Below are positions 21,453 through 31,997 of a stretch of DNA of 64,000 nucleotides, in pieces. Every line of letters begins with the position of its first letter. The first letter of the stretch is position 1. The notes beneath the pieces were generated by a model. The model was not told where the DNA came from, ran no database searches, and saw nothing but the letters and a program-made list of their open reading frames with translations. This DNA comes from Blastocladiella emersonii ATCC 22665 (lineage: Eukaryota > Blastocladiomycota > Blastocladiomycetes > Blastocladiales > Blastocladiaceae): assembly GCA_025594325.1 (NCBI GenBank), contig JANHCV010000009.1, positions 620,001 to 684,000 on the forward strand, given 5' to 3'. A program made the position numbers and the translations under genes.

Positions 21453-23827
21453 ATGGATCACGCAACACATGAAACCTACTTGCAGCAAATGAATCTTCAA
21501 GCCCTTCCGCCTGAACTGCTCGCGGTGGTCCTGCAGCTCGCGACCTCGCGTTCCTTGGTGCCCGCCGCCTCGAGCGAGCTGCGCTCCCTTGTGAGCTCGG
21601 GACCAGTTGCAGAAATATGGTTACACACAGCTTTGCGCTGGGACCAGGATAGGGTTTTTGTCGGGAACTACTTTGACGGCCCGCCCGCCAGTTACGAGAC
21701 GGACCTCGGCATGTTGTACGAAGGGACCGATAGGCCTTACCGCAGCCGGATCATTCCGCTGGCGACCGATCTCGCCTCGACCACCATGCGGTCGGCCGCG
21801 CCTTTTCTTGCCAGGCGGTTCATTCAACTCGTGCTGCCCAGCATCCGCGGATACTCGTCCGGCGACGACGCGCTGCAGGACGCCGTTGCTTCCGCGATCA
21901 AGAATCTTAATCACGCCGTTCTCAACAGAAAAGGTGTTGTACGCTGCTTCGGCCATCCGCTCGCGTCGCTCATCCAGCTTCTTATCCACTGCACACGAGT
22001 GCTTGATGTTCCCGAGTACGCGAACTTGCTTGACTTGGTCATCGCTCAAGTTCCACGGATTTTCGCGACCAAGCACACTCTCGAAGGTTGGTTAAAGCTT
22101 ACCCAAGTTTCGCAAAACCTTTTCTGCCATTTCTTTGAGGAGGGCGGCGAGGCTGTCGCCAGCATCTCGTTGGTCGATTTCCTTGGTTACTACGCTGCCC
22201 ACCGTTGGGCACCGCGGATCCTTGGAGTTCTTCACGCCGACCCGCGGCTTGAGTTCCAGCGTTGGCGGCTCCTCGAATTGTTGCGATCTGACAAGGGCGC
22301 TAAGCAGCTCTTCCAGACAATCGATACTTGGGCGACTGACGAACACGCCGAGGATATCATCATGATGCTTGACTTGATCCTCGGCTCAAACTGGAATTTC
22401 CTGATCAAGTACCGCCTTGGATTCGCGCAAGTGCGCTCGTTGACCGTTTTCCACCACGCTCTTGGCAAAGGTGCGTTCAGGCGTATACACAAGTCCGAAT
22501 GGACCGAATTGCATACATTCGAATGGCATACGTTCAAATGGACCGTAGCGTACTCGGCTGCCATCAAGAAAAGCCAGGTTGAGTTCGGCCAAGTCATGCT
22601 GGATGTCTTGGACGAGCACGGCTTCATCGATCTGCGTTCCTGGTCGTACTTGCTGCAAGCAGCGATCAAATCAAACCCACGCAGCGCTCAGGTCAGCTCC
22701 ATGGTGAAGCGCCTTGGCGATCGGTTGGTTGATGTGCTTGAAATCAGTACGTCTAACCTTTGCATGATTGAACGGTTGATGGGTCCTTGATCTCACACAA
22801 ATTGGTCACGCATGTAGTATCCTTCAAGTCTATTGCGTACACCACTAATGCTTTTCCGGCTCCTTCGACTGTCCTTGCCTTCGCCCAGTCCAACCTGCCA
22901 CGCGACCAGCTGTACAGCTTGATCGAGACTTTGGCCGGTCGCTTGCACAAATGGGCTGTCAACGAAGGCGTGTACGACAACGATGGAGTGTTCCATCCCG
23001 TTGAGCCCAAGGATCCTCCAGAGACGGCTCGTGCAGTCCTCGCCACCATCTTTTCCAGTGACGCTCTTCCCGACGGCGCCCTGTGGCCTCTGTTCCTGTT
23101 CGCAAACGCTTTCATCTCGCTCTACGGCCCAGTCGAATGCACGGAGCTTGTCTGGGTAACTGTCGCCGCCCTCAACGATCCAGCGACACGCGACCTTGCG
23201 CGCGAGTTCATTCGGAACGAACGCACCGCGCCGTTCCTTCTCGCGGCCATGATCCACGCGTAACTTCTTTCGCAGGTGGGTATCCACCCCACGCTTCGTG
23301 TCGGCTCCTTCCGCAAGGCTTGTCGTTTCTGCCCGCTGTCCGATCAACGGGTCTGGCGCGACACGATGGAGGAGCTCCTCCGGATCGACTCGGAAGCGGT
23401 GCGCAGAATGCCGCCATGCATTTGGTCCAGCATGCGCGAGTGACTCAACGACGAGGCACCTGATCTTCATACTTTGGACCTGCGCCAGTACCCCTGTCAC
23501 GGCGCTTGCGATACCACCCGCGTCTCCGCGCTCGAGACATTCCAGCTCCTTCTCCGTTCAGATCTCAGTCACGTTCTCGACATGATCTCAAACAACGGCG
23601 GCGCCCATGGCTCTAGCGTACCGCTCTCAATCTGGCGCGCAATCGACGCTGGGGCCTTGGATGGAGTCAAGGGTCTCGGCTGGATCAAGCAAACGCTGGC
23701 CGAGCTCGGTTCGGCGGCTGGCTCAAATGAGAACTTTGCTCAGGAAGAGTTTGAGCGTGAAATCCGTCGCGTCGCGCCGGAGTCCATGGCCAAGCTTGAC
23801 GCCGGGGCGCTCAAGCGCCATTCATGA
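21453..23827 (+). pseudogene. tandem family copy A (two nonsense codons)
   Basis: First of four head-to-tail paralogues. The ATG at 21453 starts the same head as copy C (YLQQMNLQALPPELLAVVLQ). Exon 1 runs to 22746 and a GTACG...TAG intron occupies 22747-22817, in the same place as in C and D. Exon 2 resembles C and D throughout, including DALPDGALWPLFLFANAFI. It is interrupted by an in-frame TAA at 23261-23263, where other copies have Gln, and by a TGA at 23441-23443. Beyond the stops the frame stays open and conserved, with PCHGACDT and 'RAIDAGALDGVKG', to the end at 23827. This shows recent inactivation rather than a different end point. A shortened product ending at 23263 is the alternative; that would lack the conserved cysteine motifs. 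Confidence 0.75.
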
Positions 23828-24081
23828 GTTCGTAATACGATTTGGAATGTAACTTGTATTTGATTCTCGCATCCGTGTCGACGAAGGTGCTTGAGGTGGC
23901 CACCGACGTGATGGTCAGACTGATCGCACCCGCGTGATCAGCTCATCGGCGCAATCATGCAACCAGCAGCGCCTCCGTGAGCTCCTCTCTCCCCTTCCCG
24001 CATGCAACACAGCTCTTGCAATGAACTCTAACTCCATGCAATGTGAAATATCAACCTAATCTGCTTGCTCTTTAGCCCAAT

Positions 24082-26344
24082 GTCCTTTCAGTCGTGGTGC
24101 AACTCGCCGCTCCGCGCTCCCAGGTGTGCGCCGCTTCCCGCGAGCTGTGTACGACGGCACGAACCGGACCCGTTGCTATCAGTTGGTTGAGCGGCAAGTT
24201 GCGTTGTCGGGGTGACCACATGTAGGCGCAACCCTTCCGTTCATACCCAAACGAGCTTGGCGTGACTTATGAGGGTCCTGTCAGGCATAATCGCAACCGG
24301 CTGGACCCGCGCAAATCCGACACTGCCGCAGCCGCCATGGCCGCGGTGACGCCCGTTCTCGCCGACCGATTCCTTGACCTTGCGCTGCCCTTGCTTCGTG
24401 ACCTCGCACATAGCGAGGAAATACTGCCAAACGTCATCGCCTCCGCCTTCGAAAGTCTGGAACCTACTCAACGCCGCCGATTTGTGATATTGAATAGATG
24501 CTTCAAGCACCCTCTCGCGTCGCTCGTTCAACTCCTCATCTTTTCTACTCGCCGACTGAACGCGCCCGACTATGGCCGCCTTCTCGAGCGCGTGTACGCG
24601 CGCTTCCCTCTACCTTTTTTCGGTCAAGCTCACGCTCAAGCATTGGGCCTCGCTTACACCTGGGTCCATCCGCCTGCTGGGCCCACTGTTCGCCAAAACG
24701 GACGTGGGTAGCTCAGATATGACTTTCGTCAACTTCCTCGGCGTATACGCTGCACTTCTTTGGGCCCGCAGATCATGGACGTGCTGCGGTCCGACGTGCG
24801 ATATGGTTTCCAGCACCAGCCTATCATCGAGCTGCTGCGCACCGCACCCATACTCGACCGGCTTTTCGAGGTACTGGTGGACGCTCGTCACGACGATCCG
24901 ACCAACGACGTGCTACGTATGCTTGACGTGGTTTTTGGCCGCAAGCGGGACTGGGTGGCGTCGTACATCACCGTTCTCGTGCAGCTTCAGTCGCCCATCG
25001 TCTTTCGTCGTGTCATGGGGCTCGCCAAAGATGCGATCAAAAACATGCATCACGACTTTCCGAGTCTTCTCCGCGATCCTAACAACGTGACAACCGATAC
25101 CATGATTACAGCGCTTGCCGACTACAACTTTATCAGCGACGACAGCTGGAGCAAGATATTGCTTAGCTCGCTCATCAACCCATATGGTGCTCGACAGTCC
25201 GATTTTTATCATGCGGCTTGTCCATCGTCAGGCGTCTGAGGTGCTACGGCGTGGTACGGTTGCAGTAGGCTGACTCGGTGTTCACTGACCATTAAGCTAA
25301 CTACTGAGTTGCTCGTATGTCTAGTTTTCATTGATGTCCTCCCATCGCGCAGATGGACCCTGCTTTCCAAGGTTCTCGCTCTGGCACACCAAAACCTCTC
25401 GTCCGACAACTTGTTCCAGTTCATCAAGAAATTGGTCCGTTATCTTCAGGACTACGCTGACGACGTCAACGAGAATCCCTGACCGCCCGACTGGAACGGC
25501 CTTGAAGACGAGGACAGCGACGAACACGATGATCCCGCACAGCGTGTGTGGGAGGACTTCGCGGCAATCTTCCACAGCAACCGGCTTCCCGACGGCGCGC
25601 TTTGGCCCATGTTCCTCCTCGCCAACGTCTTCATCTCGTACTTTGGCCCGCTCGAGTGCACCGCCCTCGCTTGGCTTCCCGTTGCGGTCCTGCGCGACCC
25701 GGCAACCCGCGACCGCGCGCGCGAGTTCATCCTGGCCGAAGGTACGGCACTGTTTCTTCTCGCGGCCATGGTCAACACGCAGCTCTGCAACGAGATGGGA
25801 GCCCACTACGTGATTCGCCTCACGCGGCTTCGGAAGGCGTGTCTCGAGTGCCACCTCTCGAACCAGCGCGTGTGGCTCGGCACGATGGCAGAGCTGATCC
25901 AGCTCGACCCCGCCGCGGTGCGTGCGCGGCATGCCGCCAGCGCTCAGCTACGCGATCCGCTGGGCGCTTTCTGACGTGCCGAATCTCGCCAAGCACGGCT
26001 TGCGCGACGCGCCGTGCCACGGCACGTGCGATACGATCAAGACGCCGATTCTCGCCATGGTGCGCCTGCTGCTTCGCGCCGATCTTGATGGGTTCCTGGA
26101 CGTCCTGACGGGCGGCGGGCCGGACGCGAGCTCCGTGCCCATCTGCATCTGGCGCGCGGTCGGCAAGGGCGCGCTCGACGGCATCAAGGACGCCGAGGGG
26201 ATCGCCGACTACGTGACCGACGTCTACGAGGTGATTGAGGGCGACGACCAGAACGCGCTCGTCCGCGAGATCTGGCGGGTCGCGCCCAAGGCCATGGCGA
26301 GCAGCGGGCACCTCAAGCTGGTTCCGACTCCCACCAACGATTAA
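24082..26344 (+). pseudogene. tandem family copy B (multiple frameshifts)
   Basis: Decayed paralogue. Homologous blocks appear in different frames: 'VQLAAPRSQVCAASRELCTT' near 24090 with no upstream start; PVLADRFLDLALPLL and HPLASLVQLLIFSTRRL (24350-24560); then a shift near 24630; 'MTFVNFLGVYAALLWA' (24719-24770); a shift; then 'DVLRSDVRYGFQHQP' onward to a stop at 25239. The second half resumes at about 25350, has an in-frame TGA near 25480, reads well through 'LPDGALWPMFLLANVFISYF' and 'RLRKACLECHLSNQRVWL', shifts again near 25950, and finishes with APCHGTCDT to 26344. An internal TAG also lies near 24224. At least three frameshifts and two or three stops rule out a working full-length protein. 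Confidence 0.8.
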
Positions 26345-26651
26345 AGAGCTATTCCTGCAATACATTCGTCTTCTAGTTGACCTCGCGCTCCCAGTCCGCG
26401 GAGCTCGCCGCGACTCGGGCCGGATCACGCTCGTGTGGCGCTTCGTGTGGCGCGGCGCGAGGGCCACGTCATGGTGACCTAGTCCGACGGACACTTCGTC
26501 GATCGCAGCCCAACCACAACCTTACGCGCGAGTCGCTTCGCCCGTTTGCAACTCTGTTCAACGAGAGCGGAGTCGGTGCGGCGATGAAAAGGCGAGCGCG
26601 TCGCCCGCGCCGTTCCCGCTCTCCCCGTCCTTCAATCACCTAGACCTTGCA
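26345..26651. other. intergenic between copies B and C
   Basis: Promoter/leader region of copy C; no gene or element recognised. Confidence 0.5.
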
Positions 26652-28945
26652 ATGAAATCTACGGCTCACTTGCAGCAACTCAACCTCAGCGCGCTTCCGG
26701 CCGAGATCACCACGTCCGTGCTGCAGCTCGCCGACTCGCGCTCGCTCGTCTGCGCCGCGTCGCGCGAGCTGTGCACCCTCGCGCGCACGGCCCCCGTCAC
26801 GCAGGTCTGGCTGCACCCGAACCTCCGCTGGGAGCTCCGCGAGCACTACGCGGGTATCTACTTTGAAGAGTTTCCCGCGTACCCGACCGACCTCGGGCTG
26901 TTCTACGAGTCGCTTGTCCGCAAGAACCGCGACCGCATCAACCCACCGGCGACCAACTATGCCACGGCTGCTATCGTCGCAGCGACGCCCGTGCTTGCCG
27001 AGCGGTTCCTTGATCTCGCGCTGCCCAAGCTTCACCTTGCTGGATCCGATCCCGACGCGCTGACGGATGCCGTCTTCGCCGCTTTCGAGGAGCTTCACTC
27101 GGCGTGCCGTGACCGGACCAGCGTGGTCAACTGCTTCAAGCACCCGCTCGCGTCGCTTGTGCAGCTGCTTGTTAATTGCACGCGCCGGCTCGGCGTGCCC
27201 GAGTACTCGCACCTCATCGACCTGGTCTGCTCGCGCTGTCCCGAACTCTTCGCTGTCGGGCTCACGCTGCGCAGCTGGATCGGGCTCACGTCCGCCTCGA
27301 TGCACCTCCTCGCCCAGCGCGTCCAAGCCGGCGACGACATTGACATCTCGCTCGTCGACTTTCTCGGATACTATGCCGCGCATCTCTGGGCGCCGCAGCT
27401 CATGGACGTGCTGCGCGCCGAGCCGCGGCTCGGTTTCCGGTACCAGTGGCTCGTCGAGCATCTGCGCGACAACGCCGTCCAGCTCTTCGAGGTCCTCGTC
27501 GATTCCAAGTCGGACGAGCCTGTCGACGACATCATCCGCATGCACCGCTTGATTTTCGGCGAAAGCTCGAGCGGCTTGCTGCCATTTGGGACCTTTTTTG
27601 CGCAGCTTCGGTCGCCGGCCGTCCTTCGCTATGCCCTCGCCCGCAGCAAGGGCGAGTTCTGCAAGTCGACGCTTTCGGATTGGGCGCAGGCTTACTCGGG
27701 CATCGTCCAGGGCACGCCCGAGCCGACCGAGGCCATGCTCGAAGCGCTCGACGAGAACGGGCTGGTCCGCGAGCACGACTGGGCGCACGTTCTTTGGCTC
27801 GCCATCAGGAAGCGGAGCAACGAGCCGGCGCGCCTCAAGTTTGTGGTCGAGCGGCTCGGTGATCGACTGGCCAAGGTCCTGCAGCGTGGTACGTTTCGGC
27901 GTACTGCTGTCCATGGCGTGCGTGATTCAGCGACTGACCCAGTCGAACCCTGCCGTATGTAGTGTTCATCCTCTCGCTGCCGCACAACAAGGGTCACGTT
28001 CCGACACCCCCTTCCGTGCTCGCCGTCGCCCATGCGCACCTTTCGGCCGACGCTTTCCGTCCCTTCATCGTCGAGCTGGCCGACGGCGTGAGCGATCTCG
28101 CTATCAGCGAGAAACCCGCCGTCGTGACTTGGCACGGCCAGCAGTTCCCCGACACCTCGTCCAACAAGCTCGCTCCCGCGGCCGCCAGCGCGGCCCTTGC
28201 CGCCATCTTCAGCAGCAACAAGCTTCCCGACGGCGCCCTCTGGCCCATGTTCGTCTTCGCCAACGCTTTCGTCTCGCGGTACGGCCCGCTCGAGTGCACC
28301 GCGCTCGCGTGGGTCCCCATCGCCGCGCTCCGCAACCCGCCGACGCGCGATCGCGCGCGCGAGCTCATCCGCGCCGAGGAAACGGCTTCTCTACTTCTCG
28401 CTTCGATGATTTACGCCCAGCTGCTCGACCACGTCGGGATCCACCCTGCCGTCCGCCTCACCTCGTTCCGCACCGCGTGCCGCTGCTGCGATCTGTCGAA
28501 CCAGCGCGTTTGGCTTCGCACGCTGGACGAGCTCATCGCCCTCGACCCGGCCGCCGTGCGTCACTTGCCGCTCAGTCTCGGCGCCGAGATCCGGACCACG
28601 TTCGCTGAGATCGAAGACCTCGCCCAGCTGGGCGCGCGCGACGAGCTGTGCCACGGCGCGTGCGAGACGGTCGTGGCGCCGATGCTCTCCGCAGTTCGGC
28701 TGCTGCTCAGCGCGGATCTCGCGGGCTTCCTCGACGTCTTGACGGGCGGCAAGGCGCACGGCCGCGCGGTGCCGTTTGCGGTCTGGCGCGCGGTTGATGA
28801 CGGTGCGCTTGATGGCGTGAAGTGCGCCATGTGGATCACGCAAACCGTGTCCGAGATCACCTTGGCGGAGGTGACCGGCACCTTGAGCGGCGGGGACGCT
28901 ATCGTGCAAGAGCTTCGCCGCATCGCGCCGCTGGCGATGGCATGA
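26652..28945 (+). CDS. tandem family copy C, intact, unknown function
   Basis: Two exons, 26652-27888 and 27963-28945; the GTACGT...TAG intron of 74 bp keeps frame. About 739 residues. The N-terminus 'LNLSALPAEITTSVLQLADS' followed by RSLVCAASRELCTLAR resembles an F-box-like head (LPxE, then a hydrophobic helix), but I would not call it an F-box without a profile search. The rest of exon 1 is all-helical, with recurrent blocks such as 'HPLASLVQLLVNCTRRLGV', VDFLGYYAAHLWAPQLMDVL and 'DDIIRMHRLIFG', like an alpha-solenoid. Exon 2 has 'LPDGALWPMFVFANAFVSRY', 'FRTACRCCDLSNQRVWL' and LCHGACETVVAP: conserved CxxC and CHGxC pairs that could bind zinc. No signal peptide or membrane span. The intact frame and silent-looking differences from copy D suggest a functional gene. 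Confidence 0.82.
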
Positions 28946-29434
28946 ATCGACGTCCCCGAGCCAAGCGCGGCACAGGCTCATGAGTAACCTAACCCGCATT
29001 TTTGGAATAAATTGATCGTTTGCCTCAACTCTACTCTCGAGGTTCGAGTGTGTGTTTTTCCTGGCCTCCATCACGGCGGCACAACATGTGTAACCAGTCG
29101 AGCAGTCGGCGAGGCGACCGTCATGATAGAGCGCGAGGGCGAGCCGGGGTGGCGGGGCGACTCGTTGGCAAGGAAATGGACCTACCGCATCACGTGTTTT
29201 GTGCGACGCGACTCAAGGTTGGCTGAGCGCGTGAACAGCTCTTCCTTTGGCTTCGTTGAGACGCTGACCGTGGAGCGATCGGCAAGGAGCGCGACAAAGA
29301 CGGGTCAGGAGATGGCGTGGCAGCCGTGGGAACCGCGTGCAGTGAGCGAAGCGTCAGCCGCGCGTCAAAGGACGCATTACTCCCACGGCCCGAGCTCTCG
29401 CTCTCTCCGAATCCGCCCACTAGCAACGAATCGA
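28946..29434. other. intergenic between copies C and D
   Basis: The plus frame leading into copy D is open from 29012, but this part has no counterpart in copies A-C and lacks their start motif. It is read as leader/promoter. Confidence 0.5.
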
Positions 29435-31755
29435 ATGAACTACACTCAGCTAGGCCTTTATGACCTCCCAACCGAGCTGCTCATCACGGTCCTGCAGCTC
29501 GCCCACCCGAGCTCCACCGTGTGCGCCGCGGCGCGCGAGCTCTCAACCACGTCGCGCTGCGCAGCAGTCTTGAAGCAGTGGTTCCCGCCGCTGCTGCGCA
29601 AGGAAGTCGACGAGCCGTATGTGGAACTCTACCTCGCCGACCTTCCCGCGTACCCGTCAGACCTCGGCCTGTTCATCGAGTCACTGGTCGTGCGCTACCG
29701 CAACCGGCTCGGCGAGGATGGCGTTGGTGAGCTCACGGCGGCGACCATCACGTCAGCGGCGCCCGTGCTCGCCGACCGGCTGCTCGATCTGGTGCTTCCC
29801 AAACTGCACGCTACCGTCGACCCCGCTGTGCTCTCAGGCGCCGTCATCGAGGCGTTCCAGAATCTCTTCAACGCTGCTCGTGCGACGGCTTTCGTGAGTT
29901 GCCTCAAGCACCCGCTCGCGTCGCTCGTGCAGCTGCTGATCTATTCCACGCGCCGACTTGGTGCTGCCGAGTACGCGCGCGTAATCGAAGGCATCTCTGC
30001 TCGCTTCCCGCAAATCTTCTTGTTGAACCTCACGGTGCGCAGCTGGGTGTCCCTGACGCGCGGTTCGGTGAACTTGCTCGGCCAGTTCACCAACAACGAC
30101 GACGTTGGTGACGTGTCCATGACGCTCGCCAACTTCCTCGGGTACTACGCCGCACATCTCTGGGCGCCCAAGATCATCGACGTCCTGAACGCGAACCCGC
30201 GGCTCGAGTTCGAGCGCCAGCGGCTCGTCGAGACGCTGCGCACCGACAAGGGCATGGTGCAGCTGCTCACCGTGCTGGCGGATGGCGAGAGCAACGAACC
30301 GACGGACGACGCGATCCGCATGCTCGACTGGCTTCTCGGTCCCGTATGGTGCTGGTACTGGGAACGCGCCGTCTTTGGCAGTAAGCACCTCTTCGTCTGG
30401 CTCGCGCGGCTGCAGTCGGCCGCGGTGCTCCGCCACGCCATCGCGTGCAGCTGCACGCGTGCTGTCAGCGACATTTACATGAACGGGCCCGAGACGGGGT
30501 TCACGGCGATCCTGGGCGCCGACCAGGTGAGTTTCGAGGCGCTCAAGCTGTTCGACGACCAGCTCCGGTTTCATGAGACGACCTGGGCGACACGCTTGCG
30601 CGTCCAATACAGCAGCAGCAAGCTGCCGGACATCCAGGCCGTGATCAAGCAGATTGGTGACCGCTTGCCCGTCGTGCTCAAGAACGGTACGCCAACGTGC
30701 CCTTCAAACTCCCTCTGATCGCACTGACTCGGCGCTTTCTAGCCTTCCTCGACTCTCTGCCGCACAACAAGGGCGGCGCTCCATCCCCGCGCACGATCCT
30801 CGCGCTGGCCCACGCCCACCTCGCGCCTGACCAGCTGACCTCGCTCATCAGCGACCTGGCCGAGCAGATGCAGGACCTCGCCGTCCACGAGCACCCCGAG
30901 CGCGGCCTCGGCCAGTCCATGCCCGTGTTCGTCATCAAACGCGCGCCCGGGTCCGCTTCCGCCGCCCTCGCGGCCATCTTCAGCAGCACGAGCCTGCCCG
31001 CCGGCGCGCTGTGGCCCATGTTCCTCCTCGCCGCCGCCTTCATCTCCCGCTATGGCCCGCTCGAGTACCCGGCGCTCGCGTGGCTCCCCGTCGCCGCGCT
31101 GCACGACCCGGCGATGCGCGACCAAGCGCGCGAGCTCATCCGCAGCGAGAAGCTGGTGCCGCACTTCCTCGTGAGCATGCTCGTCGCGCAGCTCCGCGGC
31201 GTCGTCGGGACGCACGCGTCGGTCAAGCTCAGCGCGTTCCGCACCGCGTGCTTCAACTGCGCGCTGTGCGACCAGCAGGCGTGGGGCGCGACCGTCGCCG
31301 AGCTGCTCGCCATCGACGTGCACGCGGTGCGCAAGGTTACGCCCGGCGCGGCGGTCGCGATCCGCGAGCTCCTGGGGAAACGGTCGGACCTCGCCAATTT
31401 CGGCGCGCGCGACGCGCCGTGCCACGGGGCGTGCGAGACGGTCGCAAGGCCGGCGCTCGCGGTGGTCCGCCAGCTGCTGCGCGCGGATCTCGCGGGGTCC
31501 CTGGATGTGCTGGCGGGGACCGAGGCGCACGGCGGGTTGGTCCCGCTCTCGGTGTGGCGCGCGATCGATAAGGGCGCGCTCGACGGGGTCAAGGACGAGG
31601 ACTGGCTCGACGCGACGTACGAGATGGTCGTGGCGGCCGGGAAAGTCAAGCCGCGCCGGTTCTTGCGCGAGCTGCGGCGCGTCGCGCCCAAGTCGGTCGT
31701 GAGCGAGGACGATGAAGAGGCGGAGGAGCCGGTGACAGTGCCCGCGCACGAGTAA
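29435..31755 (+). CDS. tandem family copy D, intact, unknown function
   Basis: Two exons, 29435-30686 and 30743-31755; the 56-bp intron (GTACGC...TAG) is at the same position as in copy C. About 754 residues. The ATG at 29435 begins 'MNYTQLGLYDLPTELLITVL', aligned with the starts of A and C. Shared blocks with C: 'HPLASLVQLLIYSTRRLGA', NFLGYYAAHLWAPKIIDVL, DDAIRMLDWLLG, LPAGALWPMFLLAAAFISRY, 'FRTACFNCALCDQQAWG', PCHGACETVARP and 'RAIDKGALDGVKDEDW'. It ends in an acidic tail (SEDDEEAEEP). Divergence from C is spread evenly, so the copies are not very recent duplicates. Function unknown; a helical scaffold or substrate-receptor role is speculation. Confidence 0.82.
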
Positions 31756-31997
31756 GTTTTTCCAAATTGCACATCTGACTTCATTGCGCTGCCGAGTGCT
31801 GTTCTGATGAGAGGAGTGATCCGAGTCCGCGGCTGGAGACGTTTCAGGTCGCGGTCGGTCGCGACCAGCAACCGCCAACGTGACGCCGACGCTGTCCCCT
31901 TCATCCCCCCTCTTCCCTTCACCCTCCTCGCAACGTAGCACACCCATGCAGCACACACGAAACTTGATGCAACTGCCTTAAACCCTCCACCTGCACC

